The notes under the pieces are model-generated. The model had not been told where the DNA came from, did not search any database, and saw nothing but the letters and a program-made list of their open reading frames with translations. Position numbers and translations under genes: made by a program. 64,000 nt of DNA, taken from positions 62,001 through 126,000 of the forward strand of contig JAOWBW010001442.1 of NCBI GenBank assembly GCA_026119855.1. Direction: 5' to 3'. This DNA is from Campanula takesimana. Its lineage: Eukaryota; Streptophyta; Magnoliopsida; Asterales; Campanulaceae. Every line of letters starts with the position of its first letter. Position 1 is the stretch's first letter. This document shows, in pieces, positions 33,783 to 45,972 of the stretch.

Positions 33783-35947
33783 ATGAATCAACAACAAGCG
33801 ACCGATGATCCTTCGGTTATTGGAGGTATTGTTTCTGTGTCTAATGTGAGCGCACGAGCGTTAGTAGATCCAGGATCATCTCATTCATACATTTCTGTGA
33901 AATTTGCTTCCATGTTAAATGCTGCATTCGAGTCTTTACCGTACGTGCTAGAGGTGTCGACCCCTATAGGAGAATGCTTGATTTCTGATCAAGTCTTTCG
34001 TGCTTGTGATGTGGTTATTTGTGGTCGTGTCCTTTGTGCGGATTTGGTAGTTCTTCCTATCCAAGACTTTGATGTCATTTTGGGTATGGATTGGTTGAGC
34101 AAGTTTCATGCTTCCGTTGATTGCCGTAAGAAAACTGTTACTTTTTCTATTCCCGATGTGCCTAAATTTGTGTTTGAGGCTAGTCCTCTGAGTAGAACGG
34201 TTCGCTTAATTTCTTATTTGAAAGCGAGAAAATTATTGCATAGTGGTTGTGAGGGGTATTTGGCTAGTGTTCTTGATACTAGGAAGGGATCCCCTAGTTT
34301 GGATAGTGTTCGGGTAGTTCGGGAATTTCCCGATATTTTCTCTACCGAGTATGATATGCCTCTCGATCGTGAGATTGAGTTTTGTATAGACCTTTTGCCG
34401 GGTACGGCTCCAATTTTGAAAGCACCTTATAGGTTAGCTCCCGCAGAATTGAAGGAATTAAAGGTTCAATTGCAAGAGTTGCTTGATCGAGGGTTTATAC
34501 GCCCTAGTGTTTCCCCGTGGGGAGCACTGGTTTTATTTGTGCGGAAGAAAGACGGTTCCTTGAGATTGTGCATCGATTACCTGAAGTTGAATCAGGTCAC
34601 GGTGAAGAACAGGTATCCTCTACCGCACATCGATGATTTATTTGATCAGCTTCAAGGGTCCATGGTTTTCTCTAAACTTGATTTGAGGAGTGGGTACCAT
34701 CAGTTGAAGGTTCGATCGGAGGATATTCCGAAGACTGCTTTTCGCACTCGTTACGGTCATTATGAGTTCTTGGTTATGCCGTTTGGGTTGACTAACGCGC
34801 CGGCCGTGTTTATGGATTTGATAAACCGAGTTTTCCATCCGTACCTTGACTCGTTCGTGGTAGTCTTCATCGACGATATTCTTGTTTATTCGAAATCTCG
34901 AGAGGAGCATGAACAACACTTGAGGACAGTTTTATCCGTTCTTGCGAGGGAGAAATTATTTGCGAAGTTTAGTAAATGCGAGTTTTGGTTCGAGAAGGTG
35001 TCATTTCTGGGCCATATGATTTCTAAAGATGGGATTTCGGTGGATCCTTCAAAGATAGAGGCTATAGTAGATTGGAAGAGACCCGAATCAGTGACAGAGA
35101 TTAGAAGCTTTCTTGGTTTAGCCGGGTATTGCAGAAGATTTATTGAGGGGTTTTCGAGGATCGCTACTCCGATGACTCAGTTGACCCGGAAGAATGTTCC
35201 GTTTGTGTGGACTGATAAATCTGACAAGAGTTTCGAGGAATTGAAGAAGAGGTTGACTACCGCACCGATCTTGACTTTGCCTAATGGGAGCGATGGCCTA
35301 GTGATTTACAGTGATGCTTCGAAAGAGGGTTTGGGTTGTGTGTTGATGCAGAACAGAAAAGTAATTGCGTATGCTTCGAGGAAGCTGACCCCTAGTGAAC
35401 AGAATTACCCCACTCATGATATGGAGTTAGCGGCTATTGTATTTGCGTTGCACAAATGGAAACACTACCTTTATGGGGCGAAGTTTGAAATTTTTACCGA
35501 TCACAAGAGTTTGAAGTACCTTTTCTCCCAGAAAGAGTTGAATAATAGACAGCGCCGATGGATGGAATTGTTGAAGGATTATGATTGTACGATTTCTTAT
35601 CACCCGGGAAAGGCGAATGTGGTAGCCGATGCGATTAGTAGAAAGTCTTATGTGGCTTCGATGATGGTTCGTGAGTGGAAAATGCTTGAGGATGTTCGAG
35701 ATTGGTCTCCTCGTGAATCGAGACATGGGGCTATTTTTGCGAATATTAGGGTATCTCCGACCCTAATTCAGAGGATAAAGGAAGCTCAGAAAGAAGATCC
35801 CGAGTTGGTGAAGATAATGGGTAAATTGAAGGAAAAGAACTTCGAGGATTTTTCTATTAGCTCGAGTGGAGTGTTGACTTTCCGTGGTCGTTTGTGTGTT
35901 CCGGATGTTGATGGAATTAAACAGAGAGTTCTTGATGAGGGTCACAA
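33783..35947 (+). pseudogene. pol: G1 protease, RT, RNase H and integrase start
   Basis: Open from the gag frameshift to the solo LTR insertion. Protease DPGSSHS (Asp codon at 33867), RT FIDD at 34865-34876, RNase H YSDASKEGLG near 35310. It ends inside the first residues of the integrase zinc-binding domain, where the solo LTR interrupts at 35948. The missing part resumes at 37436 in the same sense. Confidence 0.93.
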
Positions 35948-37435
35948 TTTTGGTAGTGGTGCCTTAGGCACGTTTAATAAACGTTGTAATTGTTATCATT
36001 TATTTCATATCAATAAAGGGATGTTTTGATTATTATTGTTGTTCATGTTTACTTATAATAATCTCCGTCCCTAGTACTTGTTAAGCACTAGTATAAAGGC
36101 TAAATGATCATGGGATGATCATGTTAGATTTATGGGTACTTGTTTGGAACAAGGTACTGGACATGACCCGCTCTATGAGATTTATGTCATGGTCTATGTC
36201 GTACATATATCTCATATTAGTTATGTCATTTGAATCCTTAGACATAAAGTTATTATAGTCTTCCACTTGATGAACATTATGTTTGACATATTCAAACGCT
36301 ACTTTTAACCGAGTAGTTATAAAGGGTATGATTGGCATAATCGGATTCACGTAGGGAAGAATAATAAGCTAAATGGATTTGTCCTCTTCAGAGAGATATC
36401 AAGCTTGGGCCTCTCGTAGGAATGATGTTGATGAAATGTTCGGCCGGAATCAAATGAATTGATTGGATCAATGACATTTGGATTATCAACATATTCGGAA
36501 TCGAGAAAGTATTGAACAAAACAAGTTGACTCTATGACCATGACTTGTGTTCAATGATATCGTGGACAAAAGGATTATGACATATTCTAAGAGGAATGCG
36601 AACTTGTATCTAGTTATACTATTTGGGTAGGTATGACCGGTTTGCTAGAACCTAATCATATCTTATGGGATCATGTTTGAGCCCATTGCCAACTTAGTAT
36701 AATCCTAGAGGGTCACACACAATAGAACGAATCTTTAAAAGGACTATATTGGAATTTTGGAAATTCTGGACATCCTGGGAAGTGGGCGACCGCACGGTAT
36801 GGACTGGGTGGCCGCACAGTTATCTCAGTTTTGTGCCAGTTTTGTTTCAGATAGTTGTGCGACCGCACAGAGTCTTTTGGGCGGCCGCACAGTACTGTCG
36901 ACTGGCACTTTCCTAATTCAATTTGGAATGTCTTTTGACACAAGTTTCCTATTTGGAATAGGTCTTGCTTGTGTATAAAAGGAGGATTTCGGCCAGAACT
37001 TCAGATATAGCCTTTTGTGAGTCTCCAAAGAGTTTGAGAGAGGTTTTATTTTGTTCTAAGACATCTTTGGTTGAAGAACAAAATAATACACAAAAGAAAA
37101 ATTCCATATAGTCATATCAATTGTGAAAGTGTGTTTCATAGTTGTTGGTCTAGCAACCAAGATCAAAGAAGCTCCTTTGATATTCGTTCGAAGTGTGGAT
37201 ACCGCTAGAGGGTGAAAATCATCATCTTCAAAGTTCGTGTTCAAACTTTGTGATCGTGATCAAGTCTTCAAATCTCCACCAAAGACCAAGAAAAATTTGA
37301 TAGCCATCAAGGGTTAGTTTTATCCTATATTCATGTTATTGTATTTGATTTAATCATACGAACGGATCTATGGGCTTTGGGTTTCAAAATTTTTAATGCT
37401 TAATTCCGCTGCGCATGTTTGATCGAAACCCAACA
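35948..37435 (+). repeat. Copia solo LTR in G1 pol (1488 bp)
   Basis: Flanked by the 5-bp duplication cacaa (35943-35947, 37436-37440). Starts TTTTGGTAG where the family has TGTTGGTAG, so the terminal TG is mutated; ends CCAACA. No internal copia sequence remains, as expected after LTR-LTR recombination. Confidence 0.94.
36783..36891 (+). promoter_or_regulatory. Four-palindrome GC cassette in copia solo LTR (GCGRCCGC version)
   Basis: Units start at 36783, 36805, 36856 and 36878 (22-51-22). Unit 3 is TGTGCGACCGCACA, identical to the first unit of the gypsy P cassette. A TATA box (36974-36980) lies 83 bp downstream. Confidence 0.85.
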
Positions 37436-38683
37436 CACAAATCGAGGTATACTATTCATCCGGGTTGTACGAAGATGTATCAGGATTTGAAGCAACAATT
37501 TTGGTGGATTAATATGAAAAGGGAAATAGCCGAGTATGTATCGAGGTGTTTAACTTGTCAGCAGGTCAAAGCCGAGCATCAGAGACCCGCGGGATTACTT
37601 CAGCCGTTAGAGATTCCCGAGTGCAAATGGGAGCATGTGACTATGGATTTCGTTACGGGACTACCTCGTACCCGTAGGAAGTATGACAGTGTTTGGGTAA
37701 TAGTGGATAGATTGACCAAGAGTGCACATTTCTTGCCTATTGACATTAGATATTCGATGGAGAAGCTTGCGACCCTTTACATTGATGAGATTGTTAGATT
37801 GCATGGAGTTCCGGTTAGCATTGTGTCAGATCGAGACCCGAGGTTTACTTCTAGGTTTTGGAAGGCGTTTCAGGAAGCTTTGGGTACATATTTTCGATTC
37901 AGTACAGCTTTTCATCCTCAGACCGATGGTCAATCCGAGAGGACTATTCAGATTTTAGAGGATATGTTGCGAGCGTGTTCGATAGACTTTTCTGATTCTT
38001 GGGATTCGCACCTACCGTTAGTGGAATTCTCTTACAACAACAGTTATCAGGCTAGTATCGAGATGGCACCGTATGAGGCTTTGTATGGAAGAAAGTGTAG
38101 ATCGCCTATTTGTTGGGATGAGGTTGGTGAAGCGAAGATCGTGGGTATTGATTTGCTTCGGGATTCAGTTGAAAAGGTTAGAGTTATCCGGGATAGATTG
38201 AAGACAGCCCAGAGTCGACATAAGAGCTATGCAGATAACCGAAGGCGAGATCTTAGCTTTCAGACCGATGATTTAGTGTTCTTGAAAGTGTCTCCAAAGG
38301 TGGGTATTCGTAGGTTTGGGAAGAAAGGCAAATTGGCTCCAAGGTTTATTGGTCCGTTTGAGATTTTGGGAAAGGTTGGACTTCTTGCGTATCGACTAAC
38401 GTTACCGTCATCCTTAGACCGGTTGCACAACGTCTTTCACATTTCTATGCTTCGGAAGTACGTTCATGATCCATCTCACGTGTTACCGAGGGTACCGGAG
38501 GATATTGAGCCCGATATGACTTATGAGGAACGACCGGTTCGGATCTTAGATTCTAGAGTCCAAGAGTTGAGGAACAAAAGCGTTGCGTTGGTTCGAGGTC
38601 TTTGGAGGAATCATAACATCGAGGAATCGACTTGGGAGCTCCGAGATGAGATCGAGAGGAAATTTCCGTGGCTTTTTGTTTAA
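37436..38683 (+). pseudogene. pol: G1 integrase and chromodomain-like tail
   Basis: Continues G1 pol after the solo LTR: zinc-binding region (IHPGCTKMYQDL, CLTCQQVK), catalytic core (MDFVTGLPRT, VSDRDPRF, FHPQTDGQSER), then the chromodomain-like end with LWRNHNIEESTWE. Frame is open to TAA at 38681-38683. Unlike G2/G3 it keeps the Gln codon in the KTAQSR position (about 38205-38220). Confidence 0.93.
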
Positions 38684-38719
38684 GGTGAGTCTCGTTAAAA
38701 TTCGGGTCGAATTTTCTTT

Positions 38720-38732
38720 AAGGGGGAGTGAA
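38720..38732 (+). other. Polypurine tract of G1
   Basis: AAGGGGGAGTGAA immediately before TGTCACGACC. Confidence 0.88.
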
Positions 38733-39556
38733 TGTCACGACCCGAAATATAGGCTCTATTTTATTAGTAATAAGTGATTATTGTTTAATTATTTGCCTAT
38801 CTATTTATTTAAATTATTATTTATTTAAATATTTATGTGTGCATTTTATGTGTTATAATAATTTATGCCAAGCATTTTATTCGAGTTATTTGGGCTGGTG
38901 TAGAAGTGTTGAGTCTTAATTGTTAGTAGGGAGAGTAAGCATTTGCGTTAGTTGAAGGGGAGGGGCCTAGATGTAACCTTTTGAATAATTTCCCCCTACT
39001 CCCCTCTCCTCCCTCACCTTCTCCCTCACTCTCCCCATCCCTCTTCCAGCCAACTCTCTCCCTCTCTCTTAGTTTTGGGTAAGTTTTCTCCCTTTCCTTC
39101 TCTCTTAATTTTCTTCATCTTCTCCTTGTTATCTCTCATTTCTTAAAACATGAACCTTATTTAGATCGTCGATAGGATCGCGTAGAACCAAAAAGAATTG
39201 AATTCCGTCAACTTTGAGATTTATCAAGTAAGTTACTTTTCCCCCATTTTGATGCTAAAATGTTCATATCATGTTTAGATAATGTTTGATGTGTTATATT
39301 TGAAGTTTGGTTGGGTTTTGAATTTGTTTGGAATTTATTTGAGTTTTTGGTTAAAAATGGTGAATTGATGAATGTTGGATTTGATTCTTGGTTTTGGGTT
39401 GATAAATGGTGTATTTGGATCCCCACCCTAGTTATAAGTGGTTTTGGTACATTTTGGAACGTGTAGAAAGAGTTGAAATGGAGTATTTTGTGTTTTGGTG
39501 AAATTTGGGGTCGAAATGAAGAACCCAGCTCTGTTCTTCCCGGCCAAAACCCAGGC

Positions 39557-39664
39557 CGAGCGCCCGCCCGCCTTGACCCGAGCGCCCGCCTACATGACCT
39601 TTTCTAATGGCCAGACCTTCTGGTCATTCAGGCGCCCGCCTGCCCCATGCCAGGCGCCCGCCCG
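39557..39664 (+). promoter_or_regulatory. Four-palindrome GC cassette in G1 3' LTR
   Basis: Copy of the 31332-31439 cassette, same units and spacing. Confidence 0.85.
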
Positions 39665-40120
39665 CCCCCTGTTCCAGGATTTTGCCCTTTTGCTTGGTTT
39701 AAGACTTAAGGCTTATCTAGTTTAGGTTTATTTCTTCTAATTAACTTAAGATAACACCGTGGAACACTTTATTTATTGGATTTGATTATTTTGTGAATAA
39801 ATACGATATGGAATTTGATTAAGTATCATTTTGGGAATGTGGTTCATCTTTGATGTGCGATTTTTATTGGTTTACCTTTGTGGTGATTTAATTGGATTGG
39901 TTCCCTACTTTGGAGCCTTAAGTTGTTTATTCATGCTAAATTATTATTACTTAGCATTTATTTGGAAGCCCAGCTGGCATATTTGTTGCATCGGGCGATG
40001 GGAAAGATTATAATGGCAAAGCCAAGTCCATTATAATGTTGACCATTGTTTTGCCCCCTTCTATACCCCTTTTCCAGATTGGCCTTGGAAAGGATAAGTT
40101 AGCTTCCCTTGGGAATGTAT

Positions 40121-41594
40121 TGTTGGGTTTCCAAATAACATGTGCAGCGGAATTTAGCATTTAAAATTTTAAGAAACCCAAAGCCATGGATCCGTTCATA
40201 TGATTAAATCAAATACAACATAAGAATAAAGGAATAAACTAACCCTTGATGGCTATTTAATTCTCTTGGTCTTTGGTGGAGGTTTGAAGACTTGAACACG
40301 AACTTTGAAGATGATGATTTTCACCCTCTAGCGGTATCCACACTTCGAACGAATATCAAAGGAGCTTCTTTGATCTTGGTTGCTAGACCAAATTGTGAAA
40401 CACTTTTTCACAATCAAAAAAACTATATGGAATTTATTTTGTGTATTATTTTGTTCCTCAACCAAGAATGTCTTGGAACAAAATAAACCCTCTCTCAAAC
40501 TCTTTGAGACTCACAAAATCATTGGCTTTGAGTGCTGGCCGAATTTGGTCTTTTATACACAAGTATGACCTATTCCAAATAGGAAACTTGTGTCAAAATC
40601 CTTCCAAAATTCGTTTCCAAATCAAATTAGGAATCTGCCACCCGACAGCACTGTGCGGCCGCCCAAAAACCTCTGTGCGGTCGCACAACTATCTGAAACA
40701 AAACTGGTACATTTCTGAGCTAAGTGTGCGGCCGCCCAGTCCATTATGTGCGGTCGCCCACTTCCCAGAAAGTCCAGAATTTCCAAAATTCCAATGTAGT
40801 CCTTTTAAAGATTCGTTCTATTGTGTGTGACCCTCTAGGATTATACTAAGTTGGCAATGGGTTCAAACATGAAACCATAAGATATGATTAGGTTCTAGCA
40901 AACCGTCATACCTACCCAAATAGTATAACTAGATACAAGTTCGCATTCCTTTAGAATATGTCACAATCCCTTTGTCCACGATGTCATTGAACACAAGTCA
41001 TGGTCAAACAGTCAACTTGTTTTGTTCAATACTTTCTCGATTCCGAATATGTTGATAATTCAAATGCTATTGATCCAATCAATCCATTTGAGTCCGGCCG
41101 AACATTTCATCAACATCATTCCTACGAGTGGCCCAAGATTGACATCTCTCCGAGGAGGGACAAATCCATTTAGCTTATTATTCTTCCCAACGGGATTCTG
41201 ATTATGCCAATCATACCCTTTATAACTACTCGGTTAAAAATAGCGTTTGAATATGTCAAACATAATGTTCATCAAGTGGAAGACTATAATAACTTCATGT
41301 CTAAGGATTCAAATGACATAACTAATATGAGATATATGTACGACATAGACCATGACATAGATCTCATACAGCGGGTCATGTCCAGTACCTTGTTCCAAAC
41401 AAGTACCCATAAATCTAACATGATCATCCCATGATCATTTAGCCTTTATACTAGTGCTTAACAAGTACTAGGGACGGAGATTATTATAAGTAAACATGAA
41501 CAACAATAATAATCAAAACATCTCTTTATTGATATGAAATAAATGATAACAATTACAACGTTTATTAAACGTGCCTAGGGCACCACTACCAACA
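40121..41594 (-). repeat. Copia solo LTR in G1 3' LTR (1474 bp)
   Basis: Opposite orientation to the first solo LTR. Starts TGTTGGG and ends ACCAACA on the plus strand. Target duplication tgtat at 40116-40120 and 41595-41599. The uninterrupted target is visible in the G1 5' LTR near 31885-31895. Confidence 0.96.
40652..40760 (-). promoter_or_regulatory. Four-palindrome GC cassette in second solo LTR (GCGRCCGC version)
   Basis: Units on the plus strand start at 40652, 40674, 40725 and 40747 (22-51-22). All four keep the GCGGYCGC core. Confidence 0.85.
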
Positions 41595-42322
41595 TGTATC
41601 TAGCTACCGGGCATGACTTTGTGTCATGGCTCTTGTCCTTTGTGACACTTTTATGGTTATTGGTTCCGGTACCGGGGTTTTCTCTTCGGCTTTCATGCTA
41701 GTATGAAGATGATGATTTGTTGATTATTGAAGCTGCGCAGCGATCCTTTATTTGGATGTATCGGTTTGGAAAACCTTGGCTATATCCTTTGTTATGTGTT
41801 TATTTCCGCTTCTATCTGTTATGTGATAAATGCTATGTGCTATGTGATATTTATTATTGCTTATCGCTTCGTGCATCATAGCATGTCATGTAGTTGCATT
41901 AGTAACTTATTGAGATTTATCTCACCCCCTTTTCTTTTATCTTTGTTTTTCCTTAACCCCCCCAGGTGCTAAGGATTAGTCTCGCTAATCACGAGAAAGA
42001 GGACGTCGAGTGTGGATCCATTCTTTTGGGGAAGGTTGTTATAGGTTGGTTTACATTATGTAAATATGTAACCTTTTTGGGATAGTTGTACCAAACAATG
42101 ACGTCATTAAGAATTGTATATTTGTATTTTGTTGGGCATAAACTTGTGGAAGTTTATGATAGTTGTAATTGGTTTTTATCAAACTTGGTTTTGTAAAACT
42201 TTGGATAATCACCTTTTGGTATCAAATGAAATTTTTAACTTCGGTATTTCACAGTTTTGGTTTTAGAGTCGACGTCCAGATCGCGGTCTCGGGCCCGCGG
42301 GGTCCGGGGTCGCGACAAAAAT

Positions 42323-44380
42323 ACATTTGTCAGATTTGTGTGCAAGTTTGTCAGAGACAAGTCTTTTGACAAAAGCTTCGCAACCCCAAATCTTCATGAA
42401 AGATAAACAAGTTTTCTTTCCGCTCCACATCTCATATGGAGTCTTTTGAACCGATTTAGTTGGAACACGATTTAGTGTGAAAGCAGCGGTTTCTAGAGCG
42501 TAACCCCAAAAGGATATTGGAATATCAACTTGACTCATCATTGATCGAACCATGTCTAACAAAGTCCGATTCCTCCTCTCGGACACACCATTCCATTGCG
42601 GGGTTCCGGGTGGAGTCAATTGTAAAACTATTCCACAATTCTTTAGATGATCATCAAATTCTTGACTCGAGTATTCTCCACCACGATCTGATTGAAGTGC
42701 CTTAATACTTTTGCCAAGTTGTTTTTCTACTTCATTTTGAAATATTCTAAATATCTCAAATGCTTCACTCTTATGTTTCATTAGGTAAACATACCAAAAT
42801 CTACTATAATCATCAGTGAAGGTTATGAAGTATTGAAATCCTCCCCTAGCATTGCTACTTAATGGTCCGCATACATCGGAATGTATCAACCCCAATAAGT
42901 CGCTTGCCCTTTCACCTAGCTTGGTAAAAGGTGGATTAGTCATTTTTCCAAGAAGACACGACTCGCAAGTATCATATGACTCGAGGTCACATGAACCCAA
43001 GAGACCGTCCCCATGGAGTTTTGAGATACGCTTCTCATTAATATGACCAAGACGGAAATGCCACAAATAAGAATGATTTACATCATTAGGTTTAGATTTC
43101 TTATTTATATGATAGACATTTTCATTATTTTCATTCTTGACATCCAGGACATAAAGGCCATTCGATGAATTAGCAATACCATAAAGCACATCATTTAAAT
43201 AAACAGAAAATTTCTTATTCTCAATAAGAAACTTAAAACCTTCATTATCCAAACAAGAAATTGAAATAATATTTCTACTTAAATCCGGAACATAATAACA
43301 ATTGTTCAAAACAAGAATTAATCCGGAAGGTAAAGTGACTTCATAAGTCCCTACGGCTAATACAGCAACTCTTGCTCCATTCCCCACGCATAGGTCTACT
43401 TCACCATCTTTAAGTAGTCTCCTATTCTTTAGTCCCTGCACATTTAAACAAATGTGAGAACCACATCTGGTATCCAATACCCAAGAATCAGTGGTAGAAA
43501 GGAGAATATCTATCATATAGATACCTGAAGTCGACGCAGCCTTGCTGCCCTTCTTCTTCTTTTGCTCTTCCAAGAAAGCCTTGCAATTACGTTTCCAATG
43601 ACCAATCTCTTGACAATGGAAACAAATTGCATCCTTTTGTGAATCGGGTTTTGCCTCAGAAGCCTTGGCAACACTTGCCTTGCTTATCTTGGGTTTGACA
43701 ACTTTCTTACCTTTTCCTTTGGCACCAGCCTTCTTCCCATCATGAACTAAGAGCACGGGAGAACCTTTCTCCGCAATCTTCATCTCCGCAGTTTTAAGCA
43801 TCCCATGCAACTCGGAGAGATTCTTATCCATTCCATGCATGTTATAATTCATCACAAACTGATTATAACTTTTAGGCAATGAATTAAGAATGAGATCCGT
43901 GGCTAGCTCCAATGGGATTGGATAGCCAAGTTTCTCAAGGTGCTCTACATAACCTTTCATTTTCAGCATGTGAGGACTCACTTGTTGCCCTTCATTCATT
44001 TTACAAGTAGTGAATGCAACAATGGTCTTGTACCTCTCTTGCCTAGCTTGCTCTTGAAACATGGCTCTTAACTCCACGCCTATCTCATAGGCTTCCAAAT
44101 GTTCCAAACTTTGTTGGAGTTTTGAGCACATAGTAGCAAGCATGAGACAGCTTACATCTCTAGAATCATTACGATGCTTCTTGTAATTGTCTCTTTCTGC
44201 CCTAGGGGCAGTAGGTTCTGATTCAGCAGGAAGAGGCCCATCGAGAATGTACAACTTGTCTTCTTGTCTAAGAACAATTCTTAGGCTACGGATCCAATCC
44301 ATAAAGTTCGTACCATTCTCTTGGAGCTTATCCTTCTCAAGGATCGATCGCAACGAAATTGATTGAGTGTTAGTAGTCAT
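42323..44380 (-). pseudogene. gag-pol: H gag, protease and integrase (interrupted by G1)
   Basis: Open from ATG 44380 (MTTNTQSISLRS) leftward to the G1 insertion. gag; CCHC knuckle CFHCQEIGHWKRNC at 43583-43624; protease with DTRCGSH, where DTGCGSH is usual, so an active-site Gly appears changed to Arg; integrase HHCC finger (HFRLGH...CESC, about 42960-43065) and core (FTDDYSRF, SDRGGEY, TPQWNGVSER). An acceptor-like TTTGTAG lies just upstream of the ATG. The reading frame after 42323 runs into G1 LTR sequence. Confidence 0.93.
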
Positions 44381-45116
44381 TATCTACAAATATGCAAAAT
44401 TTCCAAAATTTAATAAGTACCGGTTTTTCATTAAAGAAATAGTTAATGTATTTTAAAACAAAATACTCCCACTAAATTATATAACCTTCATATACATCCA
44501 ATGTATAATATAATTTAATTGGGCTAAGATCCAACTTTAATTTAACTTTTGAGTCCACGGAGGCGGACCGTTCAAAACTAAATTAATTAGGTAGACAATC
44601 ATGTCAATCATATCCCATATGATTCTTAGATCCTTTTATGAGATTCTTTGAGAAATCCAATTTCAAAAAACATGTTTAATCTCATCTTTTGCCTAGGCCC
44701 AAAACCGTTTTGACGCCTAATTAAGTCCAACCATTTTAAACGCATAGGAACCATTCAATTTGATGTACCTTGCGGAGGCAAGCCCACATTAAACTAATGA
44801 ACCTCATCTTGCTCATACATGAATAAACTTAATGCACCTCGCGGAGGCGAACCCACATCAAGATCACCCATGTATAAACAAGTGTTTAATCATGGCATGG
44901 TAATGAAGGACTTAAAACTTTCTTTGAAGGTTCATCACATATAGCATATAACAAATTTATGAGCACATAATATAAACATGTTACGCATCAAGTTTAGCCA
45001 CTAAATTAATCTCTATTAATTTAAGCATAATATTTATGTGTCATTAGTTTCTCTATAATTATGAGGATTGAAACTATTTCAACTCCGGTTATCATCTCCA
45101 AATCAAGACAACAAGA

Positions 45117-45255
45117 AGTGCGGCCGAAACTAAGCCATATGGCATCCACAATTCCGCACTAATTCAAGAAACCAAGAAAGTAGTCCATGTGGCCGAAACG
45201 AAGCAATAGATGGTCTCGATGAACGTAGGTCAATTGCATCCACAATTCCACATGG
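45117..45255 (-). other. Two paralogous hairpins with compensating stems in H leader
   Basis: Hairpin 1 arms AGTGCGG (45117-45123) and CCGCACT (45154-45160). Hairpin 2 arms CCATGTGG (45185-45192) and CCACATGG (45248-45255). Both have GCCGAAAC just inside the first arm and CATCCACAATT before the second, so they are duplicates whose arms changed together. Confidence 0.65.
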
Positions 45256-45593
45256 ATCTCCAAACTTTGAATCAAGAACTTTGTTTCTCAATTTTAGCAA
45301 TTATGAACTCTTCATAATTCTAACTTCGTTTTATCTTTGAAACTTTGATTGCGATCAATTTTGGGAAACACAATCTCGATGAACGCAGATTAGCCATCCA
45401 AAACTTGAACCAATCTAGGAATCACAAGACTAAAACAAATAGGAAAATCAAACCCCAAAATCCACACACAAACCAACTACCCAAAACCCATTCCAGATCA
45501 GCAAGTCTGGACTGGTTCTGTTACTGGTTTTGTTGAATTTATCGAAAATTCCATATTCAGATTTTAACCAAAATCAGAACAGATTCTGACGAG

Positions 45594-45668
45594 CGAGCGC
45601 CCGCCTGGTCTTGACCGAGCGCGCACCTGAAGCAAGAGGCCGCCTGGTCCCCAGCGAGCGGGCGCCTG
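45594..45668 (-). promoter_or_regulatory. Two-pair GC cassette in H leader
   Basis: Plus-strand units start at 45594, 45616, 45633 and 45655 (22-17-22); the third has lost its core (CAAGAGGCCGCCTG). Same pair spacing as LTR cassettes, but with a much shorter centre. Confidence 0.7.
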
Positions 45669-45959
45669 ATTGGTCAGAATGGTACAGAATTTTAAAGTTC
45701 GAGAATTTTGTCTCAAAATTATTTTTCCCTGATTATTAAAACTTTGATCTGATAAAAAATTAATAATCGAAATAATTCAGAATCCACCATAGTTTTTATT
45801 GCGATTGAATCGTGCGATTAAAGTAGTAAAATAATAAACCACATAAAATCACATAACACATAAACATCATATAATCCAATATTCATATCATGCTAGGCAC
45901 ATAAACAATTTATATACACATAACATGATCCAAGTATTGAATTAATCAACATGAACGGG

Positions 45960-45971
45960 GCTCTGATACCA
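45960..45971 (-). other. Primer-binding site of H
   Basis: GCTCTGATACCA, the reverse complement of TGGTATCAGAGC, one base from the LTR end. Confidence 0.9.
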
Positions 45972-45972
45972 C

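Larger units (their letters stand above)
30507..42317 (+). mobile_element. Element G1: Tekay-type Ty3/gypsy chromovirus inside H
   Basis: LTRs 30507-32618 and 38733-42317 (2112 bp versus 2106 bp once a nested solo LTR is removed) are nearly identical. The target duplication aaaat (30502-30506 and 42318-42322) lies in the H pol gene. Internal order is gag, PR, RT, RNase H, INT, chromodomain. gag has a one-base frameshift and pol is split by a copia solo LTR. High LTR identity indicates a recent insertion. Confidence 0.96.
38733..42317 (+). repeat. 3' LTR of G1, split by a copia solo LTR
   Basis: Parts 38733-40120 and 41600-42317; ends CGCGACA, the intact form of the terminus. Carries the same GC cassette as the 5' LTR at 39557-39664. 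The C run before the AG is 7 long here versus 15 in the 5' LTR. Confidence 0.95.
44381..45959 (-). other. H 5' leader (1.6 kb, untranslated)
   Basis: Lies between PBS and gag ATG; no coding frame recognised. It contains three GGAGGCNNNCC phrases (about 44560, 44778, 44843), two related hairpins (45117-45255) and a two-pair GC cassette (45594-45668). As genomic-RNA leader it is where packaging and dimerisation signals would be expected. Confidence 0.75.
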
